Below are positions 35,933 to 48,219 of a DNA stretch of 64,000 nt, in pieces (position 1 is the stretch's first letter; every line of letters begins with the position of its first letter). The notes under the pieces were generated by a model. The model was not told the origin of the DNA. It did not search any database and worked only from the letters and a program-made list of their open reading frames with translations. The translations under genes were made by a program, and so were the position numbers. Source of the stretch: Polytrichum commune (lineage: Eukaryota > Streptophyta > Polytrichopsida > Polytrichales > Polytrichaceae); NCBI GenBank assembly GCA_950295325.1, contig OX485807.1, positions 15,589,001 through 15,653,000 of the forward strand. The letters run 5' to 3'.

Positions 35933-38880
35933 TCACTTGAAACATTTTGCCTCCAATAATTTATCACCATTGATTTCATCAGGTTCCTCAAAATAAGCGT
36001 TGACCAGAGCCTTTTGTGCTGGATCGGTTATATCCACCTTTGTCCACTCATAGAGCTCAGCATCGTAGCACTCCTCAATCACCATCTGTGGAACATCGGG
36101 TCCTCTGAAAAGAAAAGATGGAAGTTAATCGCAGCATAAAGATGACACTACGTAAATGCCAGTCATCATTTAACAACATAATTTATGCAAAGGAAAATCT
36201 AGTCTTCCACAGGCCAGGAGAATGATAGAGCTATGTCACAGCCATACACAAAAATACCATGCACGGGAAGAAACAAGACTAGAGACGCAGAAAACACAAC
36301 TCAAGAAGAATCATCAAGTTCAAGCTTTGGATGCATAATCACATAAAACCATATTTCGAAGTGGGTGTCATGTATCATACCTGAAGAGCCACACGCCCTT
36401 GATCTTGTAAGGGGGTGAATCACCAAGGATGCACATTTTGCTGAAAGAATACTTGCGTGCCAAATCCATTCTTTGAAAGAATCCCCCAACCTTGTTCATT
36501 GTTACAAATGTGACTTGGTTCTCCTCATTATGCTTGTAGTCACAGAACCACAATGAATAGCCTTCTGGATCAAACATCTCCCAGAAACCTGCCAAAACAA
36601 TTTGGACAACGAAAGATGTATATGTTGATCAATTTGCACCATAGAGGCAGGGCGATATACAGTTAAAGGCAAGCACCAGAAAATTTGTGGATAATACAAT
36701 GAACCACCAGATATGTAAATTTCAGATTGTCTCAAATCTCTAAGTAACATCAAAAGAATGGTGAGATGAAGAATATTGTACAGTATCAACACGAACAAGG
36801 ATGAGAATAGCTAGTCTACTAAAGAATGCATCCCTTGTCTGGCAAGGGCAAAGCACGCACCATTGATAGCCAAATGGAAGTCCCTGGCTTTCGTATTAGA
36901 GTACAATCGCTTCCAATTATCTAAGATCATGGGGCTTGGAGGTAGCAAATCCAATGCATTTTTAGATTTCTTCACTGGCGCCTCCTCCTCTTCAACATCC
37001 GGTTCCTCTGGCTGGGGAGCAGGTTTGGGAGGTGGCACTTCCACCTTCGCCTTGGGGGTTGCTTCTGCCTTCTTTCCACCTTCCTTCTTGCCTTTTCTAT
37101 GGCCTTCAGGCCTGGAAGTGCTACCCTTGTCATTCTTATTCTTATTCTCATTCTTATTTTCATTCTTATTCTCAATCTTATTCTCAATCTTATTCTCAAT
37201 CTTAGCAGGAGGAGGTCCTAGAGGCTTAGTAGCTTGAACAAAACCATCTCCCATAATTTTCTTAAATTGTGGCTGGTTGATAACTGTCCAGAAATACCTC
37301 ATTAAATGAGGATATTCAGCAGTAAACTCCTTTGTCAAAGCCAAGTGAAGTGGCAAGGTCAGGTTGCAAACAAGAACGATATCAGCCAAGGTCACAGCAT
37401 GGCCAACCAAATACGTTCGGGACGAAAGATAACCATTAAGAGCAGTCATTGCCCTCTTCAAGTTGTACAATACGAGAGCATCCACCTTTCACACCAGACA
37501 GTCCACAAACAAAATTTAGCTCATCTTCAAGTACTGCATTTACAAGTCCAACACCGTTCTCAAAAGTCCATAAATTTTTTTAATACATACAAACAAAATT
37601 ACCTCTTTATCAAAAGCCCCCATCCCTAGTCGAGGACCTATCCATCTCATCGCATTGTTGTCGATCTCAAAGGATGCAAAATCAATCCATTGCTCCACCA
37701 AACCCTGTAAAGATATTCTACGTCATCAAAGAAAGAACACCATTTTTCTCTTCAATCCTATCAATGACAGATTTCGTCCAGCAATAATGTTCCTAAATGT
37801 TCTTAGACCAAAGATGGATGACTTAGGCTCCCACACTTGTAGGAACAATAACAATGAAGTGAGCTCCAATCCCTCGAATGTTACACTTATTATGTCTTGA
37901 CTTCTAGACAAAAACAGATCGCTTACACCACAAAAAGATCTGTGACAAGAAACTGCAAACAAAATTCATAAATACCTCCTCATAAGCTGACCCCCCAAAG
38001 AGTCCAACATCCTTAAGCCGAGCCACTGCACACAGTCCAACAATTTTGTTATATTGTGCCAGCCAAAATTTGCGCTTGACTTCCAAGTGACCCACCTGAT
38101 ACTTGTACCACCTTCATCATAAAGTTCCTACTCATCTAAGGGTCGTGGATCCAACCTGGCCAGTAAAAAGACAAATGTCGGCAAAAGAGACAGGTACAGG
38201 AATCAAACCGTAGCGGGCAATTGCATTGCTCTCAAAGATCGGACCTTCCGGAGTCTCCATTACAGGTACCTGCATAGGAACAGAAGTGTTCAAAAATTTG
38301 ATTAGCATAATTCTTTACTTCCAGAGAGGAAGCATGTATGACCAAGTTCTTTTAGGTGAATCCTCAATGAAGAAATGGAGGCCCCTTTTTCTCTGCGACT
38401 TTCAAAATGCAGGGCATTCATTGGACAGCCATTTAGATTAATGCAAAGAGATGTAGGGAACCCTATGCTTGCGAACATGACTATGAGGATCTAGAGTAAA
38501 AGTATGTTACAATCTCTAAAATGAGGACCACATGTCACTAAATACTGAAATAAACATCCCATTTCTTGCATAAATTTGAGAAGGATAAATCAAATTTTGC
38601 TAATGCTTTAGTGCAATTACACTACTCTCGCCATTTTGCATGGCTACACACCTGGATTCGCCCATGAATGGGACAGTCGTACAATCGTCCCACATCAAAA
38701 ATTTGAGAAATACATTGAGAAAAGAAGTACCTTTCCAATTGGGGTCAGCTGCATGAATTCAGGAGTTTTGTTGCTGACTCCCATCTTGAAGTCAGGGACG
38801 GTCTGCACAATAACTCCAACATATTCGGCTGCAATAAGCGCCTTGAAGGCATTTTTGTTGTTGTGCTGAGCATGAATCAT
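35933..38880 (-). CDS. EEF1G: Elongation factor 1B subunit gamma (eEF1B-gamma)
   Basis: The product is the structural subunit of the eEF1B complex that recycles eEF1A-GDP during translation elongation. Seven coding exons join in phase: 38731-38880, 38209-38269, 37976-38025, 37603-37704, 36861-37485, 36381-36588 and 35933-36104, giving 455 residues. Residues 1-~215 form the GST-like fold (start HNNKNAFKALIAAEY; TYLVGHAVTLADIVLVCNL in the C-terminal helical half). A charged linker includes a KIENKIENKNENKN repeat and a KKEGGKKAEA stretch. The conserved EF1G domain follows (GFWEMFDPEGYSLWFCDYK, FFQRMDLARKYSFSKM) and ends EAKCFK. The linker repeat makes it longer than the ~410-420 residues usual in plants. 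The start is taken as the ATG directly after a CAG acceptor; an upstream in-phase alternative in the leader exon (ATG near 40372) is possible. Confidence 0.95.
37130..37205 (-). repeat. In-frame trinucleotide-rich repeat in eEF1B-gamma linker
   Basis: An 'aagattgagaat/aagaatgagaat' unit of 12 nt is repeated about seven times. It encodes KIEN and KNEN motifs in the disordered linker. Its length is likely to vary between individuals. Confidence 0.85.
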
Positions 38881-38904
38881 CTGGATTAACCAACACTTCA
38901 CCTT

Positions 38905-40165
38905 ATCAGATTCTGCACAGCTGGATAGAAATTGATCACTCGAGGCTGCTGGTCGAGTTCCCAGACTCGAGCACGACCAGTGCAGCACACATCAAGACCT
39001 GGGAATCCTTAAACAGATTCACAAAAATCCAAACCATCCCAATGAACTCTACGTGCGAACTTTTCCAGGATCAACCTATAAGCAAATCCAAATTTGAGGG
39101 AGACAGGTTCTCAACAAAGAAAACAACATACAAAGGTTTAGCTATCATTTTACACCATCAAGAATCATCCACAGCTTGATAGAAGCTTAAGACTGCTGCC
39201 GAGTCCAAACAGACTCGAGCACAACCAGTACAACAGACGTCAAGCCCTACAAACTCTCCACCTAAACTCACAGAAATTCCAGTTAGAAAGTTCCCGAATT
39301 TCGACCCATCCCGACCAACCGTGCGATAAGACTTCTTCAGCATCGTCCCATTGGCGAAGCCAAGATTTAAGGAGATAGGAACAAAAATGAACTTTTACTG
39401 CCGAATTGATAGAATCCCGATATAAAGCACGATTATCCCTCTCCAGCATCGTCCAATTGGCGAAGCCAAATTGAAGGCAGATAGGAAATCATTCAAGAAA
39501 AATCCCTGGGAAGCTTCAACACTTGACATCCTCCGAATTTTCCACAGCTGGATAGAAACGGATCGCTCAAGACTGCTGACCGAGTCGACACACTCAAGGC
39601 ATAATAACCAGCACAGTAAGCGTCAACACGCGCAGCAAAACCCTCCAAATTGATCCACAGACATGGACTGCCCGAATTGCGAACCATCCCGACCAGCCGT
39701 ACGTTTACACCTTTCCAGGATCGTCCAATTGGAAAAGCTTTAAGGAGTTTATCATGAAAGAAAACCCCATATAAAGCTTTTAACACTTCACATCCTCCGA
39801 ATTTTCCACAGCTGGATAGAAATAAGGACCGCCCAAGACTGACTGACTGCGGGCCAAATTGACAAGCGTCAACATGCGTACCAAACTCTTCAAACAGATT
39901 CACAGAATTGCGAACCGTCCCGACCAGCCGTACGAGTCCAGCACCGTCCAATTGGCGAAGCCAAATTCAAAAGAGTCAACTAAACCAATATACAGCTTCT
40001 CCCGAATCGTCCAATTGGCAAAGCCAAATTCAATTGATATAGGAATTAACCATTTAAAAAACATCCATAGAGCCTTTACCACTTCAAACATCCTCAGAAC
40101 TCTCCACAGCTGGATTAAATTTTTACAAAAGGATCACTGCTCAAGACTGCGAAGCCAAATTAAGA
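38905..40165 (-). repeat. Degenerate 250-370-bp tandem array in the eEF1B-gamma 5' leader intron
   Basis: 'ccacagctggatagaa'-type anchors recur near 38914, 39168, 39542, 39807 and 40105. Each is followed by 'tcaagactgct', 'agcgtcaacacg', 'gaaccatcccgaccagccgtacg' and a 'cgtccaattggcgaagccaaat' block. The last block contains the palindrome TTGGCGAAGCCAA (39353, 39460, 39951; variant near 40015). The array fills most of the intron between the leader exon and the first coding exon. Confidence 0.8.
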
Positions 40166-40339
40166 CAGACAGACAGACAGCAGATCAACTAAACATAATC
40201 ATCACCAACCATCGATCCATTAAACCAGCATGGAACATCATCATCATCATCATCATTACTTCATCACCCTCGTGCACTGACATCCCAGCAGCCATGCATG
40301 GCATACAGTCATGGCACAATTAGGATCGGAACGGCGAGA

Positions 40340-40520
40340 CGTACCAAGCTGCCGGCGCGGCCATCGCCTACCATGGCTGGGAAGCACCAGGAGCGCAGAG
40401 CTGAGGACGACGACGAAGACGACAACAACAAGGGCGGGCGATGGTCGGAAACCCTAGCGACGAACTTCACAGAAACAGGAAGAAGAAAATGAAATGTGGA
40501 GAGCTCGCGGAGCGGAGTCG
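40340..40520 (-). promoter_or_regulatory. eEF1B-gamma leader exon and promoter region
   Basis: On the minus strand CAGCTTG|GTACGTCT (boundary about 40344) is a good donor that would start a ~1.45-kb leader intron ending at CAG|ATG (38880). GAAACCCTAG at 40448-40456 is a telo-box-like motif in the plus orientation. A long CT-rich tract on the plus strand at 40545-40592 lies just upstream. The transcription start is inferred, not seen. Confidence 0.5.
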
Positions 40521-42109
40521 GCACACTTGCGTCCCCTGTCTCCGCGCCTCTTTCTCTGTGTCTCTCTCTCTTTCTTCTGTCTCTCTTCTTGTGCTTCGGA
40601 GTGGGCCCTTGGGCATTCGGAGGCGGACCCAGTCTTCGGCCTCCTCGGTTTGCTTGCCCACCAAGCTTAGTAGACACACTAACCCAAACTCCTAAATTAG
40701 TGTGGTTACCAACTTAGGTTGACATGGATAGGTGTGTGGGTGTTCTTCCACCGTTTAGATTTACACGACGAAACTTGTGTTGCGTTACCAATCCTATGAT
40801 GAAGCGTTAGCAAAAATCGGGTTGAGAATCGGACCTCCCTTGATTTGGTTGAGGTTAGCGGAAGTGTAGGTTTGTTGATATTTCAAATTGAATGCATGTA
40901 AGGTTCTCCTGATTGTGTGTATTATTGGGTGTGGAGTAGTTGATGTAACTTGAAGACCGTAGTTCAATATCTTTAAGAAAAAGGCTTGCAGCCCAATCAA
41001 GAGATGTTGCTCTCACACGAAGCCACATCGCTCATCTAGTCTTGTGGTTTAGATTTACGAGACGAAAACTTGTGTTGCATTAGCGATTCTATGATGAAGC
41101 ATCTGAGTCAACAAATATTGGATTGAAAATTGGATTGAAAATTGAATAATTTAGTTGTGGTTAGGGCAACTGCAAGTTTGTTGGCTCCGTCCCATATCAT
41201 GGGATAGAGGCATGGAGGAAACTGCCTTTGAGGGGCAATAGTGCTTGGTTTTGTGTTAAACAAACACTTTTATTTCTACACCCGCTTCTTGTAGGATACA
41301 GAACATGCAACTTGTGAGAGAGGATTGACAAATCCAATTTACGGTTGTGGTCATTTTCCTCATACTTTTCAGAGCTCATATGATCCTCTTATTTGTTGTC
41401 AAATTGAAGATTCTCGTGCCCATTAAATGGTCGTATATGTCCCCTTGGTTATGTGAACTAGTAAGCTTAGATTTACTAACAAATTTTGACCTCATAGTCC
41501 ACACTCTTTTCAACACATGTCTTTTTGGTGTTTGTTCTTTCATCTACACTTAACCACATACCACTCAAATGTAGGCATCTTACTGTATTTAGTAACCGAA
41601 TGGGCCTGATTGCCTTATGTTTTGCCCAGACACTATGGTGTTCATGAGTTCACATGTATTGCATTTTATAATTGCACTTGCAAAATGTAATTTGGTTCAT
41701 TGGGATTGGGGTTGTGGACCTTGTTCCATTTGGGATCATTTGGGAAGCTCCAAAAATCTTTAGGAGTTGAATGGCAAGAACCAATGAGAGCAAGGGGTAG
41801 TGAGGGTATGAAAGCTAGGGATGATGTTGGGGTTATTGGGTTTGGGGACCTAATCCTTATCATGTGCACAATCCTTGGATAATCATGATCATTGAAACTA
41901 AATTGATGGATGCATATGACAATCAAGTAGTGTTTATTGTGTACACTACACTAATATTGTATGTAGTGCCACCAATTCTAATTTTCTTGCTCGATATTAA
42001 TTGTAAACCACCCATGTAGTGTCACCAACACTAAATGTAAACCTAAGATTATTTGACATTCCTTATAAATAATATTTGGGATTATAGATATTCAATTTTA
42101 TAATTACTG

Positions 42110-42676
42110 CAGACCTTGAACAACTGCCAAAATAACTATAGTTAACTAGATTTTTTCCAATACATTTTAGGTAACAACTATAGTTAACTAGAAAAAATTC
42201 AAACTGATTTGAAGAACAACTATAGTTAATTAGAAAAATTCCAAGTATTATTATGTATTCAAAGAAGTTCGCCTCTCATAACATTATTTAGATCCATAAC
42301 AATGTTATGTGGGATTGACAATATTCCACAAAATATTTGAATTTTGTTAGTCCCACATAACATTGTTATGGATCTAAATAATGTTATGCTTGATTTGCTT
42401 CAATTGAGGATCTTTAATACGCTTGGGCCATTGAGGATCATCAAGAAACGCCTTCACACCATCACTCACAATGTTGGGCTTTGAAACAACCTCCATGCAT
42501 ACCACGAACACAAATAACACACTAGTGACACTACATAAGTTGTGCTCAACTTTAGTTAACTAGATGTAACTAGAGTTAACTAGATTTTTTGGCAAGTCAA
42601 ATCGTAAACAACTATAGTTACGAAAGGCAATTAGTTAACTAATAATTGAATTAGTTGGTCAGTTGTCCAAGGTCTG
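42110..42676. mobile_element. hAT-like non-autonomous MITE with internal perfect hairpin
   Basis: The ends are CAGACCTTGAACAACTG (42110-42126) and the complement of CAGACCTTGGACAACTG (42660-42676), a 17-bp terminal inverted repeat with one mismatch. Flanking octamers are aattactg and aactactg (one mismatch), an 8-bp duplication typical of hAT elements. The subterminal motif 'aactatagttaacta' recurs at about 42137, 42178 and 42214, with related 'agttaactag' copies at about 42552 and 42574 and 'actatagtta' near 42611. No transposase is encoded, so it would need a helper elsewhere. The family A copy at 26.6 kb has the sequence GCAATTACTATCACTT at the matching point without insertion. Confidence 0.8.
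42277..42388. repeat. Perfect 38-bp inverted repeat, 36-bp spacer
   Basis: Arms 42277-42314 and 42351-42388 are exact reverse complements. The structure lies inside the hAT-like MITE. Perfect pairing implies recent origin or gene conversion between the arms. Confidence 0.9.
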
Positions 42677-44059
42677 AACTACTGTCACTTACTAAGTGAT
42701 TTTTCATCTAAATTTCAATCACCATTATGAGAATATTTTACCACAAAAATATTGGGATGCATAATATACCATTCTTGTAAACTTATTCATAAGAAGTGTC
42801 ATTTGAAAAGTTACCACAATGACATACAATATTTAGTGTACATAGTAGATGCATGTCTTTAATTTCTGAGCTTAATTGAACATGATGTATATGAGACCCA
42901 AGAGAAAACCCAAAAAATGTCGAGTGTAGAAATGAAGGGAGAGAGAACAAAAGAAGGGTGCAGTGGGTGAGAGGGCTGGGGGAGGGGTCTATGTAGTCAT
43001 ATTTTGCACCTCTATATGATTTTCTTCCTACAAAAATGTATAGTATATTATTAAGAGCAGTCCACTATTGAAAGCAAAGGTGAAATTAAGTAGAGGTGTT
43101 TGACTAAAAAAACCTTTCATAACCAGCAGGTGGTATTGCACTAGGCATATTATAGGATAGAGCATAATGTCTCTTTACTTTGTCAAATGATTTGGGGTTT
43201 GCACGCAATGAATAGCCGCTTGAGTAAGTTCATTGATCAACTGGGTCCTGCCAAGCTTCACAGATTGTCTACTGGGTTGACTTGAGTTGCAACTTAGATG
43301 GACGCACAGGAAAATCACTGATGGATGGACACCCATGTACCTTGGATTTCTGAGCATGCATATATTTGATAACTTAGGGCCTGGTACACAATCCAAAACA
43401 AACAGAAGGCAACGGTGGAATTATGAATGCTTACAGTTTGATCAGAAACTAATCATATTCTCGTGGAATGAAGACCCCAAATGTCAAGATTCAGTGTCCC
43501 TAATGTAGTCACACCTAGTTCGTACATTTTCAAAAATTTGGGTACTTAAGAGTGCTCAGATCAATGCGTTGATAATATCCTTAGCGGAATTATCTCTGAA
43601 AGCAGATTTGGAGGCCATGTAATTCTAAGTATTTGGATCACATGTCTATTGCTTACAAAAATTCTAAGCCATAATGTTCCAACATATTCTCATTAGTCAG
43701 AGTTAAAGTACTGAGAAGAGACCTCTGACATTTAAGATATGTGAGCCTAACAAATGTGTCAAAGCTTCACTTATCTGATAATGCTGAGATTTGATAGTGT
43801 GTAAAACTTTCGTCAAGTGTTGCAGAAATTGCTATCAAAATTGCTTAAAATTTCTACTGTAATCATGTACACGTGTCCCCAACAGATGTGGAACCATTGT
43901 AGAGACTATAATAAAACGACACTGCACTTCAAAATGGCACAGAATCTAATTCCTGGACTCCTAAAAGCATGTCCACTAGAGCATTGACTCAGTAACACAA
44001 ATTCTTCAATTTGACGACCACCTCCCCTTCCTCTCTTGGTTAGGGACAGGAAATACATA

Positions 44060-47000
44060 TTATGATGCAGCTGAACTATCAACATGGTCTGCACCGTTCT
44101 CTGCTCCTGACTTCCGTTTCCGACTGCGTCGCCTGACCTTTTGCTTCTTAGGTTGCGATTCAGTACCAGCTTCTACTACCAGTGCTTTCTGCTTCAACAA
44201 AACACCAAGAGTTCAATAAGGACCAATTTACACAATGACCAAGGGTCGTCACCATGACCTTGTGAGGGCCCTTGAAACTCAACCATAGACAATTGAGTTT
44301 GAATTTTTGTGTGGTCATGGGCCTTCAAGTGTAACGTTAAGACATATGCAACCGGGCTCTAAACCAAATGCCATTTCATTTACCATCCTATTCATGTGGT
44401 CCCTTCCACACAATAAGTTATCAAAAATTGAGGGTTGTGAGATTCTGAAGTGCCACGGTAAACGAGTTTTGTCTTAGATACACCTCTTTGAGGTCAGCTT
44501 AACACAAAAGCAGGTAGACCATGAAACATTATAAATGGCATGCCAAGAAGGACTCCATGTAGGTCTTCCATTCATGCAAACACCTTGGTCCTTTGGGCCC
44601 TCAAGCTCTAGTGTAAAGTAAAATAGGGCAGTATCTGCCTTTTCGACCAAAGAGAGGTTTTAGATTTCAATCGTCATGGTCCCTCAAGCTCTAGTGTAAA
44701 GTGCCCCTAAGATTAATCTCTAATTCCTGGGTCCCCAACGCAATTGCCTCAACATCAGCACAAAGGAGAATCACTGTGACGATGATATGTAAGAATGAGA
44801 CAATCACCATACAGGGATACATTCATGTACGAATGAATAGTCACGTATCATCAAGCCAACAAGCAGAACATGTAGGTTGAAAGTAAAGAGACTGACCTGA
44901 CCACTGCTTGTCTTTGCCACTACTTTGTTTTGTTTCTTCTTGACAGATAATGGGTTAGGTCCCTGTCAAAGCCGGAGAAGTTCATTCAGCAATTTCTAAT
45001 TTACATGTTCACTATCAATGCATTTGCACACAACTAAAAGAGATCAAAAGCTGAAAAGAGATGCAACCCCAGGCATGACAAAATAGCAGAAGATACTCAT
45101 ACAGTAGAACTTGACACTTGAAACTTACAGGCTGGAAGGAGGATTACCTTTACATGTTTCCTTTTAAATGAAGGTCGATCTGCAACTCCAAGACCCTTGT
45201 TAGGCTTTTTTACGACCATTGATTGATTGGCAGGAGATGTAGCAGCATCTTCAGCTTTCAGCATACCATCGGCTGTTAGATCATCTTTTGGCTTCTCTTC
45301 ACCATTCTCTTTCATACTGTGCTTCAGTTGCCGAATTTCCAACAAATGTCGTTCTCTTTCAGTCAGACGATTCCGCTCAGCCTCACCCATTTTGGCATAT
45401 TCTTGCTGCTTTTCTGAAGGTGGTTCCAGAACCAGGGAAGTATTATGTGCATAGATCAAAGCCCCCCCATGAACCTGCACCAAAATACAACTTCATCTTA
45501 ACTTTTATATGACACCACAAAATATATGGTACCAAGAGTTTACTATCCCTAACCACAGAAGAAAAGCTTTTCAACCAAACCAGACATGCATTGCATTTTC
45601 CTAAGTAATCTTAAGTACCACAACCGTGTATACTGAGCAACCGAAATCATCTCAAGAATAATGATATTACAACCTAAATCAAGCATACCAGTAATTACAC
45701 ACAACCACTATAGCAGCCCTCATCAGGTTTCGTAAGCACATCATCATAAGATAGTCAAATGTGCTACTTCATGCACCTGCAAATTACACAAATTTGCAAG
45801 AAAATTTCTTGTTACATTTGCAGGCCCAACTGGAAATGCAGCCATGGTGTCATTCAGCAGAAAAAGGCTATTTCAATCCAACTATGTGATAATTCACTGA
45901 TTATCCAAATTAGTGCGTGTTACTATTTGGAGTTAAGCAGTGCTATAACTATTTAATGCGAGTGTGATGTTTTACCAAGCAAAGTCAAATTTGTTCTATA
46001 ATGTCCAAACAACCTATTGAAGTTTTGTCAGTAGCAAAAGAACTCCTGAGTAAGACGTTATTGCACTGTGTAACTCCCAATAGTAGCACACACTAATTGG
46101 GATAATCAATGTAGTTAGGATTGAAACATCAACCCTAATTCGAGTATTGACTTCAATCAACACAATAGTCTCTTCCAACAAGAAACAAACATGTGTTCTG
46201 TGATCTTGGAGTCATTACTTACTCACCACATATTGTTCAGGTAACGACCCATCAACTGCAACTACACCTTCTAGGATAGGAAACCGCCAAATGTAACCTT
46301 GACTTCAGGCTTAACTGCCAGTGTAACGAAGCCAGCTTGCTTGCGTCCTAAACAATCTATACTTCAATTGTACAATTAAGCAACAAAAATTGCAGATTAC
46401 ATAACATAGAGGATGCCAAACAACCACAAAGAGGGGATAGGCCAATTTAAACAAGCACCTTTCGCAGTCGCTTGCGAAGCTCCAAATCCTGAGTGCCCAC
46501 AAAGAAGTGCTCCACATTGTGGCTACCCACCATTGTAGCCACACACTCTCCTGCTGGAAGAGACGGCTCATGTTCACACCTGATCCCATGCATTCCAATG
46601 AATTTGTTACATGCTCCAAGTAGACCCATTTCCAAATGCAAGCAAACCTATAATGACAACTACTAATACATTCCTTGAAAACTTATCCGATCCGATAAAG
46701 CCCCTAAAAGCACCTTCCCCACTCTGGTCTGATCTCCTTCCTCACACGTTTTCAAAGACATAAACTCAAACATGTGTAGAGAGCATCCATAATAACAACA
46801 CAATGCAGAATGATGAATTATAAAAATTGCTTAAGTTGATCACGTCACTCAATCACTACTACGCCCGAGAAAATGTTCAGAGAGAAATTATGAATACAGG
46901 AGTAGCGATTGTGCAATTCTCTTCAGCACATTGATGGAAGATAATATGGTCCTGAATTATGCACGGAGTTGCCACATCTTAGGAACTCTGATTTCTCTTC

Positions 47001-47638
47001 TCTGATGACTTTGTGAGGACATTTTCTCATTGAACAAGCTGTGAGAGGAATTCATTATATAGATAAGGAGAATGAAGTGACCATCGATTTCAATTACCAA
47101 GCCAATGTACAATGCCCTACTCTTTCTCCGCTTACTATATACTTAGAATTCCAGCCAAGCAACCTCGTAAATTGGAACCCCGGCTATTCGTGAAAAACTT
47201 TCAAATGTGACCTAAGGGATTGTGGAAAATACTTGGCCAAATTCAGACGTCTCGCTGCAAGTGCGGTTCCCGAGTAAGTCTCTCCAAGCTTTTTCAGCTC
47301 TGCTATCACACACCTAGTATGGAGCCACCAGAGAATGTCAATTTCAATAACAAATGGACCCCCAATTCTCTACAAAAACGTCAAGGGATTCAAATCATGG
47401 TTAAAGGATACGGAGAAAAAGAAGGAAGGTGCAGGCAATGTAAATACCTAGTGACCATAGGTTTAGCAGGAGCTCCGAGAATAGTCGAAAGTGAGTCTTG
47501 CAGAGAGCCGAGTTTTTGCGTCAGGCAGTAGTGAACGAATGTTCCATCGCAGAGAACTTTAAAAGGATCGCGGAAGCCGAAGCAGGTCTTGTAAAATCGC
47601 ACATGCCGTCGCAGCTGCTTCTGCTTCTTAACCCTCAT
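44060..47638 (-). CDS. UTP23: rRNA-processing protein UTP23 (PIN-domain, small-subunit processome)
   Basis: UTP23 acts in the nucleolus in early 18S rRNA maturation with the snR30/U17 snoRNP. Six exons join in phase: 47448-47638, 47233-47313, 46459-46579, 45148-45474, 44897-44962 and 44060-44188, giving 304 residues. The N-terminus MRVKKQKQLRRHVRFYKTCF and FRDPFKVLCDGTFVHYCL are family hallmarks. CVIAELKKLGETYSG, a Cys/His set (KCEHEPSLPAGEC) and HNVEHFFVGTQDLELRKRL follow. Next come LVLEPPSEKQ and the near-invariant KRKHVKGPNPLSVKKK. The C-terminus is a basic tail (KKQKVRRRSRKRKSG). Only one of the usual PIN acidic residues (the D of LCDGTF) is obvious, as in other UTP23 proteins thought to be non-catalytic. 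All splice sites are GT-AG. Confidence 0.96.
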
Positions 47639-47699
47639 TTTCTTCCCGAGAACTAGCGGTCAGAAATGCGAAATGAGTGGCCAAAGAGCGAAGAAGAAG

Positions 47700-47900
47700 A
47701 GAATTGATTTCAAACAAGCAAGCAGAAAAGTCAAAGAACTCCTTCGGTGAGCTCCCATAACCTCGCTCTCGGGATCGTCATCGTCATCGCCATCGCCATG
47801 GTCCACAAGAGCACGGTGAAGGGAATGGACAGCCAGGGTTTAGGGTTTAAGGGAAGAATGAAGCACGTACTTCATCCATACAAACTTCACAAGCTTCATC
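47700..47900 (-). promoter_or_regulatory. UTP23 upstream region with double telo-box
   Basis: AGGGTTTAGGGTTT at 47835-47848 reads AAACCCTAAACCCT on the coding strand, ~200 bp upstream of the ATG. This is a strong telo-box. Confidence 0.6.
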
Positions 47901-48080
47901 CATGGCGCGCCTGATCAGCAAGAATGATGACATCACTAAGGGAAACCTACCTCGCTGTAATATGATACGGTACAGCCCTTATTCGGTTACTTTTCTAAAA
48001 GAAATTTGTATAAAAGAGATTGGATTGTGTGCTCAAAATATGGTAACCATTCTACATTCCATACTTGACATAATGGAGAG

Positions 48081-48098
48081 GTGGGGGGGGGGGGGGTA
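48081..48098. repeat. Poly-G tract
   Basis: A run of about 17 G (one T near its start) is inserted in the 48-kb copy of the repeat shared with 21.1 kb, which lacks it. Confidence 0.85.
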
Positions 48099-48219
48099 AA
48101 GATGTTCATATGAGCTTTGAAAAGTAAGAGAAAAGTGGCTATGGCCTTAATTTGGATTTGCTATCCATCTTGTCCTATCTAATTGTGTAATTCATGTCCT
48201 AGGAGACATTTGCTAGCAT

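Larger units (their letters stand above)
41930..42860 (+). mobile_element. Repeat family A, copy split by a hAT-like MITE
   Basis: The 41930-42109 and 42677-42860 blocks are adjacent in the family A copies at 26.4-26.7 kb and (left block only) 32.6-32.7 kb. They are separated here by the 567-bp element at 42110-42676. Confidence 0.65.

Noticed and set aside
36863-37237. 124-codon plus-strand ORF over the eEF1B-gamma exon
   Set aside because: It is the antisense shadow of the lysine/glutamate-rich linker.
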